The notes beneath the pieces were generated by a model. That model saw only the letters and a program-made list of their open reading frames with translations, had not been told where the DNA came from and did no database searches. This document shows, piece by piece, positions 10,616-21,100 of a stretch of 64,000 nucleotides of DNA. Origin of the DNA: Boesenbergia rotunda (taxonomy: Eukaryota > Streptophyta > Magnoliopsida > Zingiberales > Zingiberaceae); the NCBI GenBank assembly GCA_024364735.1, contig JAGFNQ010005417.1, forward strand, positions 62,001 to 126,000. The letters run 5' to 3'. Within the stretch, counting starts at the first letter, position 1. The number at the start of each line of letters is the position of its first letter. Position numbers and translations under genes: made by a program.

Positions 10616-11172
10616 TAAAGGAAATGTAAAACAAGCATGGGTCCCTGAGCAGTACTTGAATGCTGTTTGTGGATCAAGTGTATGAGTACTAAAAGATTAT
10701 GTTTTTCTTGTTGTTTAGGTAGAAGAGAAGAAGGACATATCTAGTTCTTCTATTCCCAACAAAGCTACGTACATGTCGAATGAGTACAGAAGATCACAAA
10801 GAGATGGGAAAACAGGTGAAAGAACCAAACGGGATCCTCTGTCCTGAGGATACCGTGTCCCCGTGCCCCGAACTCGTCTGCGATGGCCGACGAGTCCTCC
10901 GATCGCTGATCGGACACCATCATTAGTTTCCGATTGTCGTCCCAAATCAAACGATATCCTGGGAGAACAGTGAATCGGTCGAGATCGTCACAATTGCGAT
11001 CTCGTCGGATTCGACAGTGAATCCAGCGAGATCGCAATTGGGACGATCCCCGACGGGTTCACCGTACCCCTTAAAGTTGTTCGGGTCGGCGACCGGAGGT
11101 GGCCGGTGGTGTCTGATCGACGATCGGAGGACTCGCCGGTCATCGCCGACGAGTTGGGATACGGGGACAGAG

Positions 11173-12524
11173 TATTAGTGCAGAAAACACCAAAGTCAAA
11201 CCTGTGTTTTGATAATGGCAACGGGGTTTAAAAGTTAAGTCTTACTTGTTATCTAACATGTCACTTGAGTGTGCAGAGTAAAAAGCCCTAGCGAAGGACT
11301 GCTAGGCACTGGCGAAGGAATGCCAGAAGTGAAAAGCCCTAGCGAAGGACTGCTAGGCACTGGCGAAGGAATGCCAGAATGAAAAGCCCTAGCGAAGGAC
11401 TGCTAGGCGCCAGGCGAAGGACAGCTTGGGACTGAAGCCCTAGCGAAGGAATGCTAGGCACCGGGCGAAGGACAGCTCGACATCCAAGACCTGGCAAAAG
11501 ACCGTCAGGCAAAAGTCCAACCAGAGGAACGGTTGGCATCAGGTAAACTCTCCCGAGAGGAGTAGGTGAGGACGCGTTCCCCGTAGAGGGAACAGTAGGC
11601 GTCGGTTCGACCTAGGGCTCCATTTTGGAGGCCCAAAGTCAGAACCAAGACAGCTAAGGTTGTATAAACATAATACTCTAATGTTTTATATTGTTTTGGA
11701 CTAACCCTGGATACAGGACCGAAGGAACATGTGTCTGCAGCTCAGAATACCCAAAGGAGATAGGCAAGTAACTGAGCAGGGCGCCCTCAGTGTCCCGGGC
11801 GCCCCCAGGGGCAACACAAAACAAGCGAAGCAACAAAGGCTTCGGCTGCTCACTGGCCGGGGCGCCCTCAGCAACCAAGGCGCCCTCAGCCCGCGAAGCC
11901 AGCGAAGCCAATCACCCTTATCCAGCCGAGACGCCCGCGCGGAAAGAGTCAAGCAGGGCGCCCTCACGTCCAAGGCGCCCCCAGTGTCAAACCTCATCCC
12001 TATTCGAGTGGGATAGAGGTTGACCGAGCGAATCTCGGATCACGTGACACGTGGGGGGGGGGGCGCCCCGACGTCCAGGGCGCCCCGAGGTGCTATAAAT
12101 AGCACCCAACGCCCAGGCTTCCAACAACAACTCGAATACAACGCTTCTACGCTCTTCTGCTCTCGCCCTTGCTCCGAAAACTGCCCAACTCGAGCCGACG
12201 ACGTCCCGCTGCTCCGGAAAAGGTCAACCCACAATCGGACGTCGGTAAAAGAAGAGTCTTTTTAATTATTTAGTTTACTGTGCTGAATTTGTAAATCAAT
12301 CCTTGTAAACTATTATTGCGCCTCATATAGAATTGCCCAATGTAAACGGTCAACGACCGTGGGCCTTGGAGTAGGAGTCGACCCAGGCTCCGAACCAAGT
12401 AAAATCGATAGTGTCTCTGTGTGATTTTGTTTTCTTAATTTCCGCTGCGTACTTGCTCTAAGTTTTTCCGAAAAACGATTTCCGATATTCACACCCCCCC
12501 TCTATCGGTTCTCTCGATCCAATA
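11173..12524 (+). mobile_element. SIRE-like solo LTR with TA...TA ends
   Basis: 1352 bp between exact 5-bp duplications CAGAG (11168-11172, 12525-12529). It starts TATTAGTGCAG and ends GATCCAATA, matching family ends TGTTGGTGC and CCTACA/CCAACA with changes at both tips. It carries the usual C run near 12492 and a repeat array at 11281-11500. Inserted in the inverted-repeat element. Confidence 0.85.
11281..11500 (+). repeat. Minisatellite inside the solo LTR
   Basis: Four or five copies of a unit of about 52-56 bp built around AAGCCCTAGCGAAGGACTG and CTAGGCACTGGCGAAGGAATG, drifting to CGAAGGACAGCT at the right. The first copies are nearly identical. Other SIRE-like LTRs here have related AGTCC..GGTGG arrays in the same place. 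Confidence 0.8.
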
Positions 12525-12779
12525 CAGAGGACCATTGGGGACAGAGAATTTGTTCTCTGAAAGAACTTACCAACAAGGGTCTAGTCTAAGAGAACACGAT
12601 TTCTTGTGTTGTGCTAGTCTTGCTTGTTCCCAAGAAAGATGATTCTTGGTAACAAAATCACTATAACAGTAATCTTAGTTGGGACAGAACTCTTGTTGAA
12701 CGTAGACAAACTTCCATTGGCCATAGATGCAACAAGATGTTATGAGCCACATCGAAAGTGTTGAACCTTCCATCTAACC

Positions 12780-12990
12780 AAGTCGCATCCAAATAACACC
12801 AGGTTTACACACCTCTTCCTGCTCCAAAGGCTCCTCGGCAAGATATTAATTTGGATTTTACATTAGGATTGCCACAAACTCAATGTCATAGAGATTCAAT
12901 TGTAGTGATTGCTTCTCAAAAATGTCATTTTATTCCTTGCACAAATATTTCTATGCATCCCATATTGTTGAGCTTTATTTTCAGAAGATT
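12780..12990 (+). pseudogene. Ty3 integrase relic
   Basis: Translation gives YTPLPAPKAPRQDINLDFT, then LGLPQTQCHRDSIVVIASQK and CHFIPC. This matches the start of the Ty3 integrase core (YxPLPVPxxPWxDIxMDFVxGLPxTxxGxDSIxVVVDRFSKMAHFIPC), with the first catalytic Asp in the DFT block. The DRFSKMA segment is shortened. Nothing further of the enzyme remains. Confidence 0.7.
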
Positions 12991-13716
12991 GTTAAACTTC
13001 ATGGTATTTTTTTTTTACAACCACTTCTTATTAGGATCCTAAGTTCACATATCGTTTCTCCAAAAAAAAATGGTTAAACATATGGTGTGAATCACAGCTT
13101 GAAAACTTTCTCTGAAGTTTATTTACATTTTTGAGCTTTTAAGCACATATAGTAGTTTTGGCAAAACAGCTTTATTGGCTTATACTAATCAAATTTGACC
13201 CAAAAAAAACTCTTTTCTGCTCATTGAAACTTATCCAATTAGTGTATGCCTTTATTTTTCAACTTGACACAATGTAAGTCAAGATAACAACTTTGGCTAA
13301 AATTATTGCAAGAATATAAACTACCCAAAAATTCACAAGCAATAACAATGTTGTATTCCCTAAAACCTATTATACACTTTCTTGTTTGTTTTCTCTTCTT
13401 ATTTGTTCTATTTTGCCAAATTTACCATCCATAAATTGTTTCCTATGTCATTTTAGAGATCTCTGGCCCTGCAAATCAGAATTGTTTTACAAACTCTGCA
13501 TCAAAGAGCAATCTATTCAAACACTGCATTTTCCAATGAAATTTACCCGTTTGTTTAGGGTAGATGTTCCTCCTCAATGCTGCCATGAAATTTTGATGCT
13601 GCAATCAATATATTCGATACAATATATAGTTTGTTATCGAAGATCTCAAAATTATGCATTTTTCTTCTTCTTCTAGTTTTTTGTTTATTCCGGCGTTAGT
13701 CCGATGAAAAGCAATC
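12991..13716. other. AT-rich spacer, TE interior
   Basis: No gene. The last part (about 13680-13716) is the 5' leader of the minus-strand Copia element whose primer site is at 15029-15042, since the solo LTR at 13717 inserted within it. Confidence 0.4.
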
Positions 13717-15023
13717 TATTGGTGCAGTTTGCACTTACAGTCAAACTCATATTTTGATGAATGACAAATGGACTAAAGTTAGGTTTGTGATTACCTAACC
13801 TTGTTATCAAGTGTGTAGGATTGAAAGGTTTAGAACCTAACACTAGGCTGAAGTCCAGGGTGGTGGAGTCCTGATAAGAAGTCCAAGGTGGAGGAGTCTT
13901 GGCAAATGTCCAGTTGGGTCCGAGAGGCTGGCTGCTCACCGAAATCCAGGGTGGTTAAGTCCTAGCAAAAGTCCAAATTGGTAGAGACTTGGCAAAAGTC
14001 CTCGTGGATTAGGAAGTTGAGTACATTTATACAAGGTAGGTGAGGTAAGTCACTGGACGAGCGAATTCCGGTGAGAACAAGTCCCAGTTAGGGACTTTAG
14101 GCACGGTCCAACTTAGAACCATTTTGGATCTTTAAGTTGAAGCCTCTGACTAGATCATAATCTTGGGAAGACAGGGTATATTTAATACTTATTAAATTTA
14201 GTTCATATTATATATTTACTAATCTTGTTTTGTACGGTTATTTATTTTTGGACTAACTTGGTTTTGCAGGGATGTTTTTGTAAAAGTTTCCTCGGATGAA
14301 CAGTATCTGAGGCCCCTCAATTTGGACCGGAAGTGCCTCGGGTGGATGACAGCGACTCGAGAAGTCTGCGATGAAGATAGAGTTTCAGCGAGCTGAGGCA
14401 CCTCAGTTTGGATCTGAGGCGCCTCAGATGGGATCCAAGGCGCCTTCAAGTGGATAAGTGACGAGCGCGACGACTGCGGATCATGGGTAAAATCTGCCTT
14501 GTCCGAGGCGCCTCAGACGCCCTATATAATGGCAGTGCTGCTATTCACTTGAGGTATCAGTTGCTTCTACATTCATCAAGCTCATGCGCTCATCCAGTCA
14601 TCCTGTTGTGATCCCGCTTCAACAAGATTACGTTTGACCGCTGCCGGAAGATCTACACCAACAAATGAACTGATCCAGATCCTACTAAAATATTGGTTAC
14701 GAGTTTATTTTCTCATATCTAATTTATATCAAGTAGAAAGTGTAGGGTTGTTACACTTCCTACTTATATCTTGTACTCAATCACTCTACCGGGAGTTTAC
14801 CAGAAGAGGATTTTAGTGGATTGCCAGTCGGAAAGGTCCAAGGGACCTGAGCCTTCGAGTAGGAGTCGTCGAAGACTCCAAATGAAGTAAAATTGATATG
14901 TACTCGAATTTTGTGTTTTCGCTTTTACTCCGTTATGCACACACTCTCTCTTTTAGTTCGAAGCGAAATTTTTAAAGTCTCGTAATTCACCACCCCCCTC
15001 CCCCCACGTGCAACGGTCCTACA
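13717..15023 (+). mobile_element. SIRE-like solo LTR
   Basis: 1307 bp flanked by CAATC (13712-13716, 15024-15028). Starts TATTGGTGCAG and ends CGGTCCTACA. Contains AGTCCAGGGTGG-type repeats (13850-14000), a TATA-like CCCTATATAATGG near 14520 and a C run near 14990. It sits just inside the leader of the minus-strand Copia element. Confidence 0.85.
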
Positions 15024-15028
15024 CAATC

Positions 15029-15042
15029 TCACTCTGATATCG
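15029..15042 (-). other. Primer binding site of minus-strand Copia element, diverged
   Basis: The minus strand reads GATATCAGAGT two bases after the LTR end AACA, a mutated TGGTATCAGAGC. Confidence 0.6.
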
Positions 15043-15044
15043 CT

Positions 15045-15665
15045 TGTTCGGATCCGTGTGAGCTAGAGGGGGTAAATAAATCTGATCACTTCTCGTCTTT
15101 ATCTCATGCTCATTATTTAAATGCGCAGTGGAAAGTTGAATCCAAAACTGACACTACATGCATAACTTCGGGATTTACTTGATATCCAACTCTTAGGAGA
15201 CTAATCTAATGACTTCTCCTAGTGATCTCCCTCTACTATTAACGTCTCCTTTTCATATACCTTTTGGTGGTGGAGAAGTCTCTTAAAACAAGTTTATACA
15301 AGAATAAATATCAACAATACAAAATACAAATGAAAATGAAAATGAAAGCAAAAACGTTTTAATTGAGAACTTTGTGTTAGCTATCACTTTAGAATACCTC
15401 TCGATGGTTGAAAATGGAATAGCACTTCGCCTCTAATCTTTCAAGAATTGACCCCTTATTCTACAAATGAAACCCTACTTATACAATTGTTGTTTGGGAT
15501 AATTTTCGTCTTTTAATTGATTGGGTTTACTCATCAATTGATTGTCACATCCAATCCGACCGTTTAAAGTTGTAGTCATTTATATTACCAATGCTTCTCG
15601 TAAGTGTTTTATGTTAAAAGAAGAAGAAACTTGATTATGACATAAGAGGAGGATTTATACCAACA
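15045..15665 (-). mobile_element. Copia 5' LTR, minus strand
   Basis: 621 bp. On the minus strand it starts TGTTGGTATAAATCC and ends CACGGATCCGAACA, followed by the primer site. The C run before the end (ACCCCCTCTAGC) matches the SIRE-like group. Nothing of its coding region remains to the left apart from leader sequence. Confidence 0.7.
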
Positions 15666-15673
15666 CGAAAAAA

Positions 15674-15857
15674 ATGGTGAATCAAGTAACATCGAACCTG
15701 GAGTGATGACTTCTACTAATGGGGTGGCTCAAAAACCCAGCATTCCGTGGTTTTCCGTCCCATATGAGGAAATATTTTTGTTAAATGCGTCGTAATTGGG
15801 GATCGAATAATAAATATATGGGTGACAGTTTAATATTCTTTCGCTGCACTATAGCTT
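15674..15857 (-). mobile_element. SINE copy, diverged
   Basis: Shares with the SINE at 27736-27978, in order, ACATCGAACCTGG-GTGATGA, CCAGCATTCC, GAGGAAATATTT, GGGGATCGAA and a CTTTCGCTGCACTATAG head. The B-box region is degraded. No clear target duplication was found. Confidence 0.6.
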
Positions 15858-16646
15858 AGGCGACTTATACTAGGGGTGTCAAAAATAAACCCGACCCGAC
15901 AACCTAATCCGAAAAAAATTGGGTACAGGTTGGAAATTTTCAGGTTCGAGTCGGGTTCGGATTGGAGGGTTTCGGGTTGAAAATTTTTGGGTCGGGTTCG
16001 GGTTAACTTGAATTTAATGTTTAGTGGGTTTTTTGAGATTAAATCAAATTTTATTTGAAAATTAAGATATGTTTATGTATATTAATATCAATATTAGTAT
16101 GATTATGATAGAATATTGAGATAAAGTTGATGAATTATAGGGAAAATAACAAAAAAAAGTCACTCTGAATCGGTTTTTTCGGGTCAGGTTCGGGTTGGAC
16201 GGGTTGGTCAGGTTCGAGTTCAGGTTTGAGCATTTCGGATTGAATTCGGGTTCGAGTCGGGTTCAGGTTGGGAGTTTAAAAAAAATTTCAACCCAACTTG
16301 AATCCGACCTGATTCGATCCATTTGAATTGATACCCCTAACTTATATACCTACATGAACAATATAGAAAAGTAAGATGGTGTTTGATTTGTCTAATTTTT
16401 ATTTTTATTTTTTTTAAATATGATTTTTGGAAAAATAATATTTAATTTGTATTTTCTAATACAAATCAAAGACAACCTGTTGTACTTGTAAAGGACAGAT
16501 TTTGTAATAAAAGCCAAACGAGTGAGGCACGTGGAGACTGCCCACCATGATAAAAAAAAACAAACATATTGTTGCCATTGTTAATGCTTTAAGTTACTCC
16601 ACGTGGATTTGTTTTAAATCGGAAAATATTTATGATTGATGATTTA
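15858..16646. other. Intergenic, GGGTTCGGGTT-type degenerate repeats
   Basis: Two clusters of GGGTCGGGTTCGGGTT-like text (15940-16000 and 16180-16275), bracketed by CCCGACCC/CCGACCTGATTCGA near 15890 and 16300. The whole (about 15870-16345) may be a degenerate inverted-repeat element starting AGGGGTGTCAA and ending TTGATACCCCT, which are inverse of each other. No ORF. Confidence 0.5.
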
Positions 16647-17528
16647 GGGTGTGTTTGAGAGAAGTTTTATTTGTTACTTTTTAAATTCTAATTATACGGA
16701 AGTACTTTTAAATATTTATAAATGTTAGATTATACTTTAATTTCTGTAACTTTTACTCAAAAGTTAGAAGTAAGAATTTGATATTTTTTTCTACTCTATT
16801 TTTTTTCTTATGGTCTAGAATTAAAATTTTACATTTATACCCTTAATAAATTTATCATTTTATATAATTGCCACTACACTTTTAAATAAAATTTTATATT
16901 TTTTATTAATTTAAATTTTTTAAATTTTTTATAGATATTTTTATAAATTTTTATAAATTTTGTTATTTTTTATATTTTTATTAATTTTATATATTTTTTA
17001 AACATATATATTATTTAAAAATTAATTTTGATATAATATTTAAAATATAATAATAAATATATAAAACATTATTGATGATATCAAAATTATATTTAGATAA
17101 TTATAAAAAATTAATTTATATAGTGTAAGGACATTATAATCATTTAACTAAAAATTAAGTTTAGAAATAATTATTCATTAAATACTTAAACTTTACATTG
17201 TATCAGCTTTTGACTTCTATTTCCAAACACTTCGGCTACATTTGGTAAGGGATAATCGACCCTGTAACAAGATTGATTACTTTATTTGGTACAATTTTAA
17301 AATTATAATGTAATATAATCTGAATTATAAAAATTAATGAAAATGTTGTAATCTGGATTACAAGACTAACAACATATAATTTGGATTACATTACAGGCTC
17401 AATTACATTACAAACTTAATTACATTACCCCTAACCAAATATAACCTTCATGCTTTAGTTTCTCATTGGCTTCGAAATAATCTCTATAAGAATCATTTTT
17501 CAAGAAGAAGCTCTCCCTAACACTCTCC
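16647..17528. mobile_element. Tourist-like MITE, interrupted, same family as 44994-45673
   Basis: Starts GGGTGTGTTTGAGAGAAG and ends AGAAGCTCTCCCTAACACTCTCC. Its right part read in reverse matches the left part of 44994-45673 almost base for base: CTTCTTGAAAAATGATTCTT, then GATTAT, then TGTTTGNAAATAGAAG. The MITE at 17234-17446 breaks this alignment and inserted later. AT-rich, non-coding. Confidence 0.75.
17234..17446. mobile_element. Harbinger-type MITE, short form
   Basis: 213 bp. GGCTACATTTGGTAAGGG at the left, CCCCTAACCAAATATAACC at the right, TTC duplication on both sides (17231-17233, 17447-17449). Same terminal and subterminal design as 10040-10615 but without the GC-rich core. Confidence 0.8.
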
Positions 17529-17539
17529 TAAAAATCTAA

Positions 17540-17660
17540 CATTTTAGAGTTCACATCTTATTTGGAAGAAAATTCTTACAAAATATATTATAACTCGGGA
17601 TCGAATCGTGAATATCTGAGATAATAATTAGTCATCCTGCTATTGTACTATAGTTCCGAG
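17540..17660 (-). mobile_element. SINE fragment with tRNA-like head
   Basis: Contains TGGAAGAAAATTCTTACAAAAT, CGGGATCGAATCGTG (B box on the minus strand) and the head ATTGTACTATAGTTCCGAG, in the order of the SINE at 27736-27978. The distal half is missing. Confidence 0.6.
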
Positions 17661-18104
17661 ACCGAAAATCCCTCGTTATTAAACATCTTGGTTGTATAGA
17701 TAAATAAGTAACAAACGATTATATTCATCTCACACTCTCTTTATAACCCATCGATAAATTACGGATCCCTAAATTATCATCCTCTCACCAATTGAACATA
17801 TCATGGACAATATTCTGTACTTATAAAGTTTATAATAAATGTAGTGTTTGACGAGATTTTACAGCCAGACCCGATTCATTGAATGAATAATTTGCCTTCG
17901 CTGAGCTATTAGATAACCGTTCCTTCGACTATTCAAGCCATCGCCCCGTTTTGAAAACCCCTCCCGCTTCCGCTCCTCTCAACTCCCCCTCCTCATCGCT
18001 CCGGCGAACGGTCGCGTCCTTTCCCTCCCCCCTTCCCTCCTCGATTTGCCTCCATACTTTCATCAGATCCGTAAACTATCTCTCTTCTTGTGGCGCTGGC
18101 CGAC

Positions 18105-21100
18105 ATGAGCACCGCCACCACTACGCCGGCCGGCGGGCGCGAGCTCTCCCAGCCTCCCTCTGATGGCATCTCTAACCTGCGCTTCTCCAACCACAGCGAC
18201 CTCCTCCTTGTGTCTTCGTGGGACAAGGTCAGTATTCGTAACTCACCTGCGATTCCCATTCCTCCGCTCCCACCCAACAGAAAGAAAAACCCTAATCCCA
18301 TCTAAGGTTTGACTATTCTCCATCTATAATTAGCTTGATTGATTGGTGCCCTTTTCTTCAGACTCTTCGTCTTTATGATGTCGGTGAGAACGCCCTTAAG
18401 GCGGAGTTCTTGCACGCTGGTCCCGTCCTTGATTGCTGCTTCCATGATGATTCATCGGGGTTCAGTGCCAGTGCTGATCATACCGTGAGAAGGTATGTAG
18501 GGGACTTCTCTGAATATTTTTTGTTGCTTATTTAGTTTTGAAACACTAATGCTTACATATAACTGATAGAAACCGCTTAGTGTTCCATTGTTTTCAGTAG
18601 TTAGTGAATTTATTATAAGTTCACCACTAGTGATTTTAGGACTAGGTAAAAAAATGTTTAGACTGTTGAGTTCGTAGATTTTTCTGAAGGAAGCTTGGTG
18701 GTTTTTCTTCAGCGATGACGGGTAAGTATCTATTTGGAATTAATATTAAGTTTATTGTTAAGATTTGGCTAACAATGATTGTTTATGGAATGTTATACCT
18801 GCTAACATTTTAAACAGAACTGAATCGTAGGAACAGATGCTGGACCCAAATTGTTTCTGCTTTCCAAAGTCCCTATTCATCTTGATCCTCTCCAATGAAA
18901 CTGCCTGTCTTTATCTCTAGGACTAACTTTATCTGTTTAAAACTCTCAGCTTCAATTCAAAATTCTAATGAGAAATAGGGGAGTTGAAATACAAAATTAT
19001 TGGTTTTGTCTGGTCTTATTATTACACTACAAAAGACTCGTTTATTGAACTTCCTTGTGAGAAGACTTAGGTCCTGACGTCCTGTTAGTTCTAAAAATAG
19101 ATTTCCAACAAACAAAGTTGATGCAAGTATTTGGAATTACAAGTTAGTGTCTGTTACCGTATTTCAGATTATTTTCTTGTTAGTTGGAGTTTCATAGTTG
19201 ACACTCCTTGTGACTCTTTATATTTCTTAGCCTTTGAGTAATTCTAAATCTTGTAGAGATTTCTTAGCCAATGTGTCTGATAGTGCTTGCATTTTTTGTG
19301 GCCAAGCTAACCCAGATTATGAGTGCTATAGGTTATATATTTAATTAACTGTATATTTAGGCCTAATTTTCACGTAATATCAAAGAAAGTTGATACACAA
19401 TGTTATTTCGAGAATATGAACTTGTAGCCTTATTATTACACTAAATTTTAAGGCAATAACAAATTGAACCATTGAATCACCCAGAAACATCAGAGCAAAA
19501 TTGATGAAGTAAACGGAGATAACTATTTCACACAAAGAAATTTTAATCTCACATGAGAATCGAAATGACATTTCTTTATTAACTAAATATCGTCCTAATA
19601 CTTGAGATATTAACCCCTTTTATAAACGACAATTAGACTAATTCTTCTCAATAAAAATCATAGTTGATTTTTTATTATTTAAAAGCTAAACAACTAAAGA
19701 TTCAAAATCTATTTTCTTAAAAATATAACAAGAATAAAATGTTTAAACAGTTAGACAACTTTGAAATTTTGAGATTTTATGTAGGGCTTGAAATCCTACC
19801 ATGTTAACCCACTAAGGAGAACTTGACTCTGGGCGAGTTGTTAACTCCTTTTCTTAATTCATCCCATTTATTCATAGGGAACAATGACTTTACTAATTTA
19901 GTTTAGCAATGCTTCCTAATTATTCTTTTTATTTGATGCCTCTTCTAATAACCAAGACATGGTTGCACTTTGTTCATTCTTTTGCACTTTCACTTTGTGA
20001 TATTCTTTTTTAGTAATCCTTTCAAATGAATAAGAAAACATTGAGGTTGTTGTAGAGCTAGAATATTGTCCAAATGTTCATTGAAATCATATGGTGCGAA
20101 GGTTGTAATGGTGAAGATGTATCCAAAACAAAGTCAATATACAAGGATGAATGCTCAAATTTCTCCTAGCAAATCAATATATCCTCCAATGGCTCAACTA
20201 TCTTCTAACAAATTAGCATATCCTCCAATTTAAAAATTGAATTTGTGTTTAAATAAGCCAAAAACTTAAACAAAAAAGCATTGCAATCAATTTTCCTCAC
20301 AATATAACCAAATAAAGTAGATATGAAAAATATAAATGATTCTAAAGTGTATAAGAAAATTTGAGTTCATAAATGTAATATGAAATTTTACCAGTGTTGT
20401 AAATGACAATAAGCGGTAGGCGGTGGTGGGGCGGTCAGTGACAGCCTATCACCTAGGTGGTGCCTTGGCGGTGCCTAGGTGGTTGAATTTTTGTACTATT
20501 TTTTTAAACATAATTGATGGTCTCTTTTCTTGTCAGCTCGGACTCCTCTTCTTCACGAAGCTAGATCGGTCGTCAGACCTTGCTCGAACCCTCCAACCTG
20601 AGAGATCAACACCAATTGGGGTTGGCCGGCTATACCAGCATGGCCCCTCCAACACTCAAATTAGTAATCGAGAAAGAAGAAGAAGAAGAAGAAGCCTGGT
20701 GGAGAAGAGTTGCCTCTGCATTTTAGAATGAGAGAGCCAACTTACCTCATCCATATTGACGAAGTCGATTATATAGGCGGAAATAATCCCACATCACCTT
20801 CCTGCTTTTTTTAACTAGTTCCAATCGAGGTTAGCCAACATAATGAATCCGTTATCCCTTCTCCTATCACGGATCACCACGCCAGACAAGGAAGAAAATC
20901 AGGGAAACCGCGTTCCTTAGCCACTCCTGGATAGCCACTTATAGAGTGACACGTAGTCTGAGGAGGAGCCTTTCGGAAAACAAACTCTGAGCCCACATTC
21001 ACACCCTCTGACAAACGATAACTATGTATATACTACCTGCAATATTTACCCGACGACTACTATCGGGAGAATCCCTTGATACGAACCCACCCCATATAGC

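Larger units (their letters stand above)
10827..12558. mobile_element. Inverted-repeat element, interrupted by a solo LTR
   Basis: The left arm (10831-10925) and right arm (11100-11172 plus 12530-12550) are imperfect inverse copies: CCTCTGTCC..CGTGTCCCCG..GAACTCGTC..CGACGAGTCCTCCGATC. GAAAGAAC occurs on both sides (10818-10825, 12559-12566), a possible target duplication. Without the nested LTR it is 375 bp. No coding capacity. Mutator- or foldback-type origin is an inference. Confidence 0.6.

Noticed and set aside
11281..11500. CRISPR-like array
   Set aside because: Regular repeats without unique spacers, inside a solo LTR of a plant genome; a minisatellite.
11678..12265. ORFs of 64-98 codons on both strands
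   Set aside because: They sit in GGGCGCCC-rich sequence of a SIRE-like LTR that also occurs at 34720-35070; repeat sequence.
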